Below, one piece after another: positions 55,673-63,766 of a DNA stretch of 64,000 nt. The stretch is from contig NZ_CP010537.1 in the NCBI RefSeq assembly GCF_000832305.1, positions 1,984,001-2,048,000 on the forward strand, written 5' to 3'. This DNA is from Cupriavidus basilensis. Its GTDB lineage: Bacteria > Pseudomonadota > Gammaproteobacteria > Burkholderiales > Burkholderiaceae. The notes under the pieces were generated by a model that did not search any database, was not told the origin of the DNA, and was given only the letters and a program-made list of their open reading frames with translations. How positions within the stretch are numbered: position 1 is the first letter of the stretch; each line of letters opens with the position of its first letter. Position numbers and translations under genes: made by a program.

Positions 55673-55915
55673 TTATTCGTCAGCTGCCGAAGCTTTGTAG
55701 GCTTTTACCGCAGCATCCTGATGCGCCTGATAAGCTAGCACTGATGCCTTCGTTAGAAACTGGTTGTTCCGAGTTTTATGGTGAAGCTTGAGTTTGCCTT
55801 GCTTGAGCAGCTTCACGACATGTGGACGGGAAACGAATAGCAGCTTCGCGGCTTCGGCGGTGGACATGAAATCGTCGGCGTCAGGCGGCGGTGGAATCTT
55901 CGCGTTCGTCGACAT
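55673..55915 (-). CDS. Excisionase-type helix-turn-helix protein, antitoxin-like
   Basis: This 80-residue protein has FMSTAEAAKLLFVSRPHVVKLLKQGKL (about 16-42), the MerR/excisionase-type DNA-binding helix-turn-helix common in antitoxins paired with PIN or other toxins, then a charged tail. No adjacent toxin of a known family is seen. AAAGGGTGACC precedes ATG 55915. Confidence 0.75.
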   Translation of the reverse strand: MSTNAKIPPPPDADDFMSTAEAAKLLFVSRPHVVKLLKQGKLKLHHKTRNNQFLTKASVLAYQAHQDAAVKAYKASAADE

Positions 55916-56002
55916 TTTGGGTCACCCTTTCTCAAAGCAACCGGCCTCACGCGCCTAAGTTAATCCAGGCTAGCTCACAGGCACTGCGGCGCTACGTTCG
56001 TT

Positions 56003-56203
56003 TCAATCCGCTTTCCGCCGCGCGGCGCGACACTGTTCCAACTCCTTGCTGAGCTCTTCTATTCGCGCTTGCATGCCTGCCGCTCGTTTCAGTAGCTGTC
56101 CGACTTCATACCAGTAGGCATATCCTAGGTCCCCGTCCTCTAAGCCCAATTCGTGGAACTTGCGAAGCGCAGTCTCAAGGTCGATACGGCTATCAGAGTT
56201 CAT
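56003..56203 (-). CDS. Small hypothetical coiled-coil protein
   Basis: This 66-residue protein (MNSDSRIDLETALRKFHELG...) is not recognised. Its C-terminal half (RAAGMQARIEELSKELEQCR) is a probable coiled coil. GAAGAAGAG precedes ATG 56203; a GTG at 56305 would add a hydrophobic N-terminus but has no ribosome site. Confidence 0.5.
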   Translation of the reverse strand: MNSDSRIDLETALRKFHELGLEDGDLGYAYWYEVGQLLKRAAGMQARIEELSKELEQCRAARRKAD

Positions 56204-56383
56204 CTCTTCTTCCGCTGATTCTGAGGGGCGGTTGGCGCGCTCCGCGGTAGGCAAGCGTCGAAACGAAACTCCGACTAGGCTGAGAGCGAACCCGACTGCC
56301 GGCACGACCAGAAGTGTCGGAGTCGTTGAAAGTGGAGTTCAAAAGTTCTTTCATGGCCAGCAGAGGTACGAAATATTGGTCAC

Positions 56384-57067
56384 CTATGGAAACAGTCGGG
56401 CATATTGTTCGGCGGCGGTCTTGGCTTCTTGCACTACCGGCTTAACATCCCCCGCGGATAGTCGTTGAAGCGGTGTAGCCCCACCCAACGCCTCAATCGC
56501 GGTCGTGAAGAAGTCGAACATAGACCATGGGTCGACTTTGCCGAGACCACGTATGACCTTTCTGAAGTCGTCGCGAAAAATCGTCGTCGAGAGGAAGAAC
56601 GCTGGGTAAAAGGCTTCGGGACCAAAGTAGACGCGAAATACTCGCTGCGATTCAACAAGCTTAGCCAGTTTCTTTTCCGTGAGGCCTGCCGAGATGCGGA
56701 AGTCATGCATTCGGAGCACTTTGCCTTGAAGCACGAGAGGGTAGCGCTCCGGGTTCGCATTGTGGTACCTACGGGAGCGCCTATTTTCTAGCGCCTGCTT
56801 CGACTCAGCTCTAACGCGCTCGCGAAGCCTATCTTCCTCCTCGCAAAGCGCGGGGAAATCGATGCCGTAGACCGTGGCCTGGCCAACGGCCTTGCAAAGA
56901 TGATTCTTGAAGAGCCGACCAAGCGCCGCATCAGGGATTTCAAGCAGTGTTTCAGCGACCTTCGGGTCGAACAAGATGGCTGCAATCACGGCGCGATGGA
57001 AGATGTGGTCCACCCATTCCTCATCGAGCGATGTTTCGTTTTCTGTAGCACGCGTAGAGCGCGGCAT
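56384..57067 (-). CDS. Hypothetical protein with MbcA/ParS-like C-terminus
   Basis: This 227-residue protein is of unknown function. The last ~60 residues (DPWSMFDFFTTAIEALGGATPLQRLSAGDVKPVVQEA) resemble the toxin-binding domain (DUF2384) of Xre/MbcA/ParS antitoxins, where LGG-TPL and G(D/E)xxxV are typical. The N-terminal part is helical. AAGGA lies eight bases before ATG 57067. It has no adjacent RES-type toxin, so this may be a divergent antitoxin or an unrelated protein. Confidence 0.55.
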   Translation of the reverse strand: MPRSTRATENETSLDEEWVDHIFHRAVIAAILFDPKVAETLLEIPDAALGRLFKNHLCKAVGQATVYGIDFPALCEEEDRLRERVRAESKQALENRRSRRYHNANPERYPLVLQGKVLRMHDFRISAGLTEKKLAKLVESQRVFRVYFGPEAFYPAFFLSTTIFRDDFRKVIRGLGKVDPWSMFDFFTTAIEALGGATPLQRLSAGDVKPVVQEAKTAAEQYARLFP

Positions 57068-57181
57068 GGTCATTCCTTACTTAAGCGAGAGCGTTTGAGC
57101 CCGCATGGTCTCCAGACTGCGCCGGCCTTCACGGATAAGCGCGTTCTGCAGGCCGCCGCAGATTTCGAATCTCGCACGTGC

Positions 57182-57619
57182 TCACCCGTTTTCGAAGCTC
57201 AATACTTTCACCAGCCGTGGTCTCTCAACACGCGTACCGAATGCGACAGGCGAACACCGTCTCGTTTCTCCGTCGGCGGTCGAATACCAGTAGTTCACGA
57301 CACCCTTATCGTTTCCCTCTGCCTCCTGCCACAACCCGCTTACTCGGCAGAGCGTGACGGAAGCGTCATCCTCACTACGAGCCAACAAGTGAACCGAAAA
57401 GCTAACATCGCCAAGTTGCAGTACCAATTGAATCAGCGCTTCGGCACCGTCCACCACCCAACCATCCGGGGCCGCGCAGTCCGCACCGCGAGAGGAGGCC
57501 ACGACAAAGAAGTTCGGCGTGAGGTCCGTCCATCCAACGCAGCGCCACGCAAGAAGTGGCTGCATGAGCCTCTTCTTTATGGGATGTAGCTCTTCCCAAC
57601 TGCTGTCAGTGAATAGCAT
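57182..57619 (-). CDS. Hypothetical protein
   Basis: This ~145-residue protein is not recognised. It is rich in beta-type segments (NFFVVASSRGADC, VSFSVHLLARSEDD, VVNYWYSTADGETR). It is the first gene of the minus-strand run and stands head-to-head with the XRE regulator at 57800, so both could share the operator region. Confidence 0.5.
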   Translation of the reverse strand: MLFTDSSWEELHPIKKRLMQPLLAWRCVGWTDLTPNFFVVASSRGADCAAPDGWVVDGAEALIQLVLQLGDVSFSVHLLARSEDDASVTLCRVSGLWQEAEGNDKGVVNYWYSTADGETRRCSPVAFGTRVERPRLVKVLSFENG

Positions 57620-57749
57620 GACACCGGCCAACAAGAGTTTTAAAGGTTGAGTTTGGCATTAGCTGCATTTTTTGAGGGACGTATTTGTTGGAGTGACCTC
57701 AGCAAAGCTGAGAGTCGGTCCGTCGACGTTGGTCGGTAGCATCATCGAT

Positions 57750-57766
57750 TCTACGAATTACGTAGA
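57750..57766. promoter_or_regulatory. XRE operator candidate 1
   Basis: TCTACG-AATTA-CGTAGA is an inverted repeat like the one overlapping the XRE start, and lies 34 bp before that start. Confidence 0.65.
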
Positions 57767-57781
57767 GATTCAACAAGCGAT

Positions 57782-57800
57782 TTCTACGATATTCGTAGAA
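57782..57800. promoter_or_regulatory. XRE operator candidate 2, overlapping the start codon
   Basis: TTCTACGA-TAT-TCGTAGAA is a perfect 8-bp inverted repeat whose last base is the A of the XRE ATG. There is no room for a Shine-Dalgarno sequence, suggesting a leaderless mRNA with autorepression. Confidence 0.75.
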
Positions 57801-58135
57801 TGAAAAAACAGCAGCCAGCGTCTCTATTTGGCCGCCGGCTTCGGACCGCCCGGCGCGACGAGGATATTCCACAAGACAAACTGGGCGTCCAAATTGGACT
57901 TGATGAACATACAGCGAGCGCGCGAATTAGCCGTTACGAAACAGGCGTGCACGAACCGCCGTTTGAAATCGCTTTGAAGTTGGCGAAGGTGCTGCGTGTG
58001 CCAGCGGCATATTTTTATTGCGAAGACGAAGACCTCGCAGAAATAGTGCTGGCGTGGAGTCGCATATCAAATTCCGAGCGTAAGCGCCTTAGGCAACTGG
58101 TTGCAACAATGCTCCCCGAAGGTCTCATCAAATAG
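57800..58135 (+). CDS. XRE-family helix-turn-helix regulator
   Basis: This 111-residue protein has an N-terminal Xre/Cro-type helix-turn-helix (FGRRLRTARRDEDIPQDKLGVQIGLDEHTASARISRYETG, about 10-49) and a short C-terminal helix pair (SNSERKRLRQLVATML). Two similar palindromes lie just upstream, one touching the ATG, so autorepression is likely. It may also control the divergent small-gene run from 57619 down to 54348. Confidence 0.88.
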   Translation: MKKQQPASLFGRRLRTARRDEDIPQDKLGVQIGLDEHTASARISRYETGVHEPPFEIALKLAKVLRVPAAYFYCEDEDLAEIVLAWSRISNSERKRLRQLVATMLPEGLIK

Positions 58136-58603
58136 CACCACAGAAAACGAGCTGGCTCCGGAACGCTCTCATGTGCCCCGCGACTCGGGCTCAGCGCTTC
58201 CCCGTGTGCACAACTTCGCTGCCCACACCACAAGGGTGTGGACAGCCGCCTATCGGCGGTTCCGAAGTTGCACACACTCGAACGCCTGACGCGCCGGCGA
58301 TGCCGGCTTGCCCTAGTTTCATTTTTTGAAAGTGAAAACGTCGACACCTGACGGTGTTCGGGGTCAGATGCGCGTCGTTCGCTTGTAGCCGGGGCAATAA
58401 CGCTCATTGCTGGGGGAGCGATTTCTCGCCGTCTCAGGGCGGATAGACAAAAGGAATGTGGGGAAGTTGACTAGGTGACCACGATGGCGGATGTCCATGG
58501 GCATCAAGTTCTGAGGTGGATGTCCATACCCCCTTATGCGCGGGTGACACAATGCTCTCCTCGAGGCGGCCTCACGCCTCGGCCCACGCACGACAGTTCA
58601 TTG
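58136..58603. other. Intergenic stretch, nothing recognised
   Basis: About 470 bp hold an inverted-repeat-like block near 58225-58262 (GGTGTGGACAGCC...GGCGGTTCC) but no supported gene. Confidence 0.35.
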
Positions 58604-59443
58604 ATGCCTTTTTTGCGCTTCACTCGTTTTCTTGCCGCCTCGGCATTTGCTTTCGGCGCCCTCCCCCTCCCCGCAACGGCCGCGCAGGCTCCACAGATTG
58701 CAGCACGCTCTTACATTTTGCTCGACAGCGGCTCGCATCGCGTCATGCTCGAGAAGAATGCTGACGAGCGTCTACAGCCCGCGTCGCTAACTAAAATGAT
58801 GACAGCCTACGTCGTGCTTGACGCCCTGAAGGCGAGCACGATCAAGTGGGAACAGTTGGTGCGTGTGGAGGCCAGCGACCTTGCTCATGTGGGCGGCGAC
58901 GAGGCAACCATGCGCCTCCAGGCCGGCCAGATCATCAGCATTCAGGACCTACTGACGGGTCTCATTGTTGTCTCAGCAAACGATGCGGCAATGGTCCTGG
59001 CCCGTACGGTCGCCGGGTCGGAGGACGCATTTCTAGGGAAAATGAACGATTACGCCAATCGTCTAGGGCTGAGTGCCAGTCACTTCGCCACCCCTTCCGG
59101 CATTACCACGCCAAACCACTACTCGACTGCCCGAGACATTGCCCACCTGTCGGTGCGCTTGACGGAGGATTTTCCGGTCTACCTGGCCTTCTCCGCTCAG
59201 CGGGATTTCAGCTATGGCAGCTTCACCAGACACAACAAGAATCGGCTGCTGGACGATCCAACTATCGATGGCCTGAAGACGGGCCATACTGCCAAGGCAG
59301 GCTATTGCCTGGCGGTCACGGCAAAGCGCTCGGTGGCCAAGGGCAAAGCGATGCGACGTGTTTTCGCTGTGGTTCTCGGCGCACCCTCCAACGATGGGCG
59401 CTTCGTCGCGGGCAGGCAACTGATCGATTACGGCTTTCATTGA
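58604..59443 (+). CDS. D-alanyl-D-alanine carboxypeptidase, short form
   Basis: This 279-residue secreted or periplasmic serine peptidase of family S11 trims peptidoglycan pentapeptides. The signal peptide is FTRFLAASAFAFGALPLPATAAQA. The catalytic motifs are SLTKMMTAYVV (SxxK), VSANDAAMVLA (SxN) and DGLKTGHTAKAG (KTG). It ends soon after the penicillin-binding domain (GRQLIDYGFH) and lacks the C-terminal PBP5-type beta domain and membrane anchor, so it is shorter than typical DacA/DacC (~380-400 aa). The start at 58604 gives a proper signal peptide. A fragment of a related copy lies at 12842-12896. Confidence 0.88.
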   Translation: MPFLRFTRFLAASAFAFGALPLPATAAQAPQIAARSYILLDSGSHRVMLEKNADERLQPASLTKMMTAYVVLDALKASTIKWEQLVRVEASDLAHVGGDEATMRLQAGQIISIQDLLTGLIVVSANDAAMVLARTVAGSEDAFLGKMNDYANRLGLSASHFATPSGITTPNHYSTARDIAHLSVRLTEDFPVYLAFSAQRDFSYGSFTRHNKNRLLDDPTIDGLKTGHTAKAGYCLAVTAKRSVAKGKAMRRVFAVVLGAPSNDGRFVAGRQLIDYGFH

Positions 59444-59704
59444 GCCCGCTGCGGCTCTGAGCCGCTCGTCGCTGGGGATGGTCAACGGCAAGCAGCGGTA
59501 TAGCCCTCTGACTGCATGTTGTGCCGGCGTATGGGGGCGCGCAATGCGAAGCACGAGAACTCCAGGTCGCCGTTGACGGGAGTTTGTGTAATTCCTGGCA
59601 CGTTAAGACTCTCCCTCACTAGCGGGTTGACGATGCTCACCCCTGCGCTTGGCGAGCGTGATGCGAACCGGTGCCGGGGCAAACGCAGTCTCATGCCGGA
59701 TGCG

Positions 59705-60085
59705 CTAACTCCCCTTTGCCCTGCGCCCGCGCGACGTCGGCTTCGCCGGCACACTTCTCCCATACTCATTCCACCACGCTGTCAGCGCCTCCATCGTGGC
59801 CCCCAAGCCGCGCGCCTTTGCCGTGATCTCGTACTCGACGCGCGGCGGCACCTCAGCAAACACCGTGCGCGATATTAGGCCATCCGCCTCCAATTCACGA
59901 AGCTGTGCCGTCAACATGTGCTGAGTGATCCCCGGTATGGCCTTGCGCAGTTCCCCAAAGCGATAGATCCGCTGGTTGAGCAGCCACATGATTTCCAGCT
60001 TCCACTTTCCCGACAGTAGCGCAAATGCCCGGCGCATTTCCTCGTGCATGTTGATCTCATCGCCGCCATTAGTCTTCTTTTCCAT
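59705..60085 (-). CDS. HxlR-family transcriptional regulator
   Basis: The product has about 126 residues. The pattern LLSGKWKLEIMWLLNQRIYRFGELRKAIPGITQHMLTAQLRELEADGLI is the HxlR winged helix; the usual N-terminal Cys of redox-sensing members is absent here. It is divergent from the DoxX/SDR genes at 60179-61327, the normal place for an HxlR repressor of an oxidoreductase operon. ATG 60085 has GGTGG upstream; an ATG three codons earlier is possible. Confidence 0.9.
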   Translation of the reverse strand: MEKKTNGGDEINMHEEMRRAFALLSGKWKLEIMWLLNQRIYRFGELRKAIPGITQHMLTAQLRELEADGLISRTVFAEVPPRVEYEITAKARGLGATMEALTAWWNEYGRSVPAKPTSRGRRAKGS

Positions 60086-60178
60086 ACTAACCACCAGTTT
60101 TTCATCCTACTTGCTGACTTTTAGCTTAGACGACATTCTGTTGCGTGTCGATGCAATCCCCCAGCTTTAGGAAACCTC

Positions 60179-60583
60179 ATGACTCAAAGTTACGTGTACT
60201 GGATCAGCACGGCGCTGCTCTCCTTGCTCTATCTCGCTTCCGCGACGATGTATTTAGCCAAACGGGCTTGGGTTGTCCAGGCACTTACAGACCTTGGCTA
60301 TCCCGGCTATCTCGTACCGTTTCTCACTGCGGTAAAGCTCCTGGGCGTGGCCGCCATTTTGGCGCGCGTCAGCGCGCCGCTAAGCGACCTGGCCTACGCC
60401 GGCATGTTTTATCACCTGCTGCTGTCTGGTTTGGCTCACCTTGGCGTCCGTGAACTGAGAGGTGCGCTGCCTGCGGTAGTCGGCGTTGTGCTGCTCGTTT
60501 CGTCGTTCGCAACACAGAACATCGCTCGCGAGACCCCGTCCCCCTACGCTCCATTTGCGGAGCGCCAAACATCCCTCAACTAA
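60179..60583 (+). CDS. DoxX-like family membrane protein
   Basis: This 134-residue inner-membrane protein has four hydrophobic segments: YWISTALLSLLYLASATMYL, PFLTAVKLLGVAAILA, DLAYAGMFYHLLLSGLAHL and ALPAVVGVVLLVSSF. This is the layout of DoxX-like small proteins. AGGA lies before ATG 60179. It is 12 bp before the SDR gene and probably in one operon with it. Exact biochemical function is unknown. Confidence 0.85.
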   Translation: MTQSYVYWISTALLSLLYLASATMYLAKRAWVVQALTDLGYPGYLVPFLTAVKLLGVAAILARVSAPLSDLAYAGMFYHLLLSGLAHLGVRELRGALPAVVGVVLLVSSFATQNIARETPSPYAPFAERQTSLN

Positions 60584-60595
60584 CGGAGATCAACC

Positions 60596-61327
60596 ATGGC
60601 TCGACTCAACGGAAAAGTCGCGATCATCACTGGTGCCAGCCGCGGCATCGCAAAACTGTTTGCCGCAGAAGGCGCCAAAGTGGCCGTTCTTTCGCGCACC
60701 CTGGCCAATGTGGATGCGGTCGTTGCCGACATTCGCGCTGATGGCGGAACGGCAATCGGCGCGCTTTGCGACATCGCCAATGCCGGCGAGATTAAGGCAG
60801 CGGTGGATAAAGTCGTCGCTACCTATGGCGGGATCGACATCCTCGTCAACAATGCCTTCGACTCATCCGCGCCGTTCTCTTCCATTACCGATCTGTCGAC
60901 GGAACAGTTGCAGCGCAATTTCGAGATGGGACCGATTGCGTATCTGCGGACGATGCAGGCGGCGTACCCCTACCTCAAGGCGAGCGGTGAAGGACGTGTC
61001 ATCAACTTCGGCTCAATGGCTGGTGTCCTGGGCTTGGTGGGATATGGTCCGTACAACATGGCCAAAGAGGCAGTGCGCGCTCTCACCCGCACCGCTGCCC
61101 GTGAGTGGGGCCCCGACAAGATCACGGTGAATAATGTACTGCCGGTGGCCGAGACATGGGGTCCGGAAACCAACGTCCCTCCGCCGACCAACCCGCTCGG
61201 CCGCTATGGTTCGCCGGAAGACGATATTGCGCCTGTCGTCCTGTTCTTGGCGAGTAAGGATGCCCAGTTTTTGACCGGATACAGCCTTACCCCCGACGGC
61301 GGCTCGATCATCGACAGCGCTCGATAG
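60596..61327 (+). CDS. SDR-family oxidoreductase with shortened cofactor loop
   Basis: This 243-residue classical short-chain dehydrogenase keeps the catalytic Ser (NFGSMAGV), Tyr-x3-Lys (PYNMAKEAV) and NNAFD segments. The N-terminal motif reads ITGASRGIAKLFAAEGAKV, whereas the family form is TGASRGIGxAIAKLF. Four residues, including the last Gly of TGxxxGxG, are missing, as by a 12-bp deletion between ATCG repeats. Cofactor binding is probably weakened. GGAGATCAACC precedes ATG 60596. It lies with DoxX under likely HxlR control. Confidence 0.85.
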   Translation: MARLNGKVAIITGASRGIAKLFAAEGAKVAVLSRTLANVDAVVADIRADGGTAIGALCDIANAGEIKAAVDKVVATYGGIDILVNNAFDSSAPFSSITDLSTEQLQRNFEMGPIAYLRTMQAAYPYLKASGEGRVINFGSMAGVLGLVGYGPYNMAKEAVRALTRTAAREWGPDKITVNNVLPVAETWGPETNVPPPTNPLGRYGSPEDDIAPVVLFLASKDAQFLTGYSLTPDGGSIIDSAR

Positions 61328-61425
61328 CTCGGAGCAACTGTCCGTGGTTCGAACACGTATGCAATGCTATCAAATTTGATCGGGCCACTAGCACCTGAGG
61401 CTGTGAAGCGGCAATTGAGAGAGAG

Positions 61426-62064
61426 ATGAAAGTTACCCTTTTCGGAGCGACCGGGAAAACCGGGCCATCCCTTGTAAACGAGGGCCTGCAGCGCGGCTTC
61501 GAACTCACCGTCTTTGCACGTTCCAGCAGTAAGTTTGAGAACGCCAATGTGCAGATTGTCCGAGGCGAGTTTACCGATATTGACTTGTTGCGAGACGCAA
61601 TCCGTGGATCAGATGCGGTGCTTTCGGCGCTGGGCCCTGCCAGGCAGCCACACCCGAAAGGTATGCCAATCACTACGGCGACCCGGGCAATCATCTCAGC
61701 GATGGAACGCGAGCAGGTGAAGCGGTTCATCGCGGTCTCGACCGGGACAGCCGCTGATCCTGGCGATGATTTCGACCTCAAGATCTGGCTGCCTGCCGCA
61801 ATCATCAAGTTCGCGATGCCAAGTGCTTACGAAGATATGATCGGACTTGCAAGAGCGATCCGTATCTCGTCGCTTGATTGGACAATGGTTCGAGCGGCTG
61901 TATTGAAGAATCGCCACGCCGCGGAGCAACTCAACGTCGGCTTGTATGGTCACGCCAAGCATTCGCTGACGGTCGCCCGTGAAGACTTGGCCAAATTCAT
62001 GTTTGATCAAATTGCGAACCACGATTTCGTTCGCCGGGCTCCCGGAATCAGCACCCGACAATGA
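61426..62064 (+). CDS. NAD(P)-binding NmrA/SDR-like oxidoreductase
   Basis: This 212-residue atypical SDR starts MKVTLFGATGKTGPSLVNEG (GxxGxxG cofactor loop), followed by ANVQIVRGEFTDIDLLRDAI and SDAVLSALGP. It resembles YwnB/BVR-B-like NAD(P)H-binding proteins. It lies 98 bp after the SDR gene in the same direction. Substrate is not known. Confidence 0.85.
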   Translation: MKVTLFGATGKTGPSLVNEGLQRGFELTVFARSSSKFENANVQIVRGEFTDIDLLRDAIRGSDAVLSALGPARQPHPKGMPITTATRAIISAMEREQVKRFIAVSTGTAADPGDDFDLKIWLPAAIIKFAMPSAYEDMIGLARAIRISSLDWTMVRAAVLKNRHAAEQLNVGLYGHAKHSLTVAREDLAKFMFDQIANHDFVRRAPGISTRQ

Positions 62065-62322
62065 CTTCGGGGAGGAGACCGCTAAGCGCTTAACTGCCCG
62101 GCCCAGTGTTCATGAACGCTGATTTTCCGTCCTGCTTACAAAGCGGTAAAACACATCGATTTCCGGGACTGTTGGGAGTTGCACCGCCTTTCAGTCACGA
62201 ACTGGACTCTCGGCGCATGAATGATGAGCGACCAAGAGTGTCGTACGGGACGGCGGCATTTGACGTCGGTGAAGGGCGCCTCCTACGGCCGTTCTCGTCA
62301 GTCCACAGCGCTGCCTCGAACT

Positions 62323-63054
62323 CTAATGGATGGCCTCGGCACGCAGCAGCTTCCACGTGCCAATTTGGTGGTCGAATACGGCCCCATCGGGAGCCACCGC
62401 AGATCGCACATCCCAAAATTGATACCGGTCTGCCTTCCCGCCGATGGCGATAGTTTGTCCGCGGGCAATGCTCGCGCCCTTCACCAACAAATGCCGGGTA
62501 ATGATTCCGACAACATTCGCACAGTTTGGGATTTCGGCCGGGGCACTGACTTCCTTCATCCCAAAATTATGCATACCGCAACTATAGGCACCGCTGCCGG
62601 CCCCATCGACCGTCACGACAAACGCCCGAAGAATCCCATCGACGCCCTCGCTCGCGAAGTCCAGCCATTTTTGCGGCGTATGGGCAATGCCGACGTGCTC
62701 GACGAGCACACCCAGCGCCCCAGCTTGAACCACAGCGCTTGCCGCAGCCATCAGATGCATCATCCGATGCAAACTGCCCCCCGCGCCCTTGATAATGACG
62801 CACGACGCGTGCTGCCTCACTGCACGCATCTCGCTGGTGTCGTGCCAGTGCAGACCAAAACACCAAAAATCCAGCACGGTATTCCTACGACGTCCTTTCC
62901 GAAACTCGATGAGGACGCTCTCCCCCGTGTGCAAATCCGTGAGCATGCCGTCAACAAGACGATACTTTGGCGCTTGAGAACTTAGCGCGGATAGAAATTC
63001 GGCACGGGAGACCCACGCGCCCGGAAGGGAAAGAACAACGAGAGAGTTTTGCAT
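62323..63054 (-). CDS. DUF4261 domain protein
   Basis: This ~243-residue cytosolic protein has the DUF4261-like features VVLSLPGAWVSRAEFLSALS near the start, HASCVIIKGAGGSLHRMMHLM in the middle and LPNCANVV-like IPNCANVVGIITRHLLVKGASI at the end. Function is unknown; relatives often sit near type VI secretion or polymorphic-toxin genes. The start at MQNSLVVL (63054) is preferred over longer forms. It is separated by 47 bp from the gene upstream and likely shares its operon. Confidence 0.7.
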   Translation of the reverse strand: MQNSLVVLSLPGAWVSRAEFLSALSSQAPKYRLVDGMLTDLHTGESVLIEFRKGRRRNTVLDFWCFGLHWHDTSEMRAVRQHASCVIIKGAGGSLHRMMHLMAAASAVVQAGALGVLVEHVGIAHTPQKWLDFASEGVDGILRAFVVTVDGAGSGAYSCGMHNFGMKEVSAPAEIPNCANVVGIITRHLLVKGASIARGQTIAIGGKADRYQFWDVRSAVAPDGAVFDHQIGTWKLLRAEAIH

Positions 63055-63101
63055 CGGACGGCTACATGAAAGTTGTCGAAGCGGCGGCGGAGCGATGCTC
63101 G

Positions 63102-63737
63102 TCACATACCAACTTCGATTTGATCTAATCGACAAAGCAAGGCGTCGGTTAGCCAGGACAGGAAAGCGCACCATCCGCCGTGTGAGAGACCCTGGCCGTC
63201 AGGCGTATCGATCAGCCACCCCGACGACTGGCCCGGCGCGCAATCGAGTTGCCACCGTAGCCATCGACGGAGAGGCACCGTGAACTCCGACGGCACGTCG
63301 TCAAGGCGGATGTATTCTTCGGGTTCAGATTTGATGGTTTGCAGTCCGCCCGGCAACCAATTCGCCAATGCGCAGTGTCGTTGCGCTGGTGTCGACGTTC
63401 GTTCCTCCCTCGGAGGATCTTCGTAACCTACGGTCACCGCCGTCACGCAATCTTCGCAACTGAGCGCACCATCATTCTTTGCGCGTTGGATGTTGCGCAG
63501 AATCTCCTGCGTGCGAAGAAACTGGCGCTCGGAAATCTCCCGGGTCGCCCGGAGCCGGCGATTCGCCCGGTACAACGTTTCCAGCGGGTAGCGTTGGGCG
63601 AGTTGGACCACATCAAACAGGGTCGGACGCGCGAGGATGATAGGGATTTCCGCCGGGGTGCCGCGCAGTTTGGGGTTGGACCATAGGTGTGCACCCGCGC
63701 GAAACGCCAGGTCTCGGAATACAAATTTTTCAGCCAT
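63102..63737 (-). CDS. Hypothetical protein
   Basis: This 211-residue protein is not recognised. The N-terminal half is helical and basic (LETLYRANRRLRATREISERQFLRTQEILRNIQRAKND), the rest holds a Cys pair (LSCEDC). GGAGGGGTACC precedes ATG 63737. It lies between a DUF4261 gene and the partial gene at the right edge, all on the minus strand. Confidence 0.6.
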   Translation of the reverse strand: MAEKFVFRDLAFRAGAHLWSNPKLRGTPAEIPIILARPTLFDVVQLAQRYPLETLYRANRRLRATREISERQFLRTQEILRNIQRAKNDGALSCEDCVTAVTVGYEDPPREERTSTPAQRHCALANWLPGGLQTIKSEPEEYIRLDDVPSEFTVPLRRWLRWQLDCAPGQSSGWLIDTPDGQGLSHGGWCAFLSWLTDALLCRLDQIEVGM

Positions 63738-63766
63738 GGTACCCCTCCCAGCAACTCGAAACCGTC

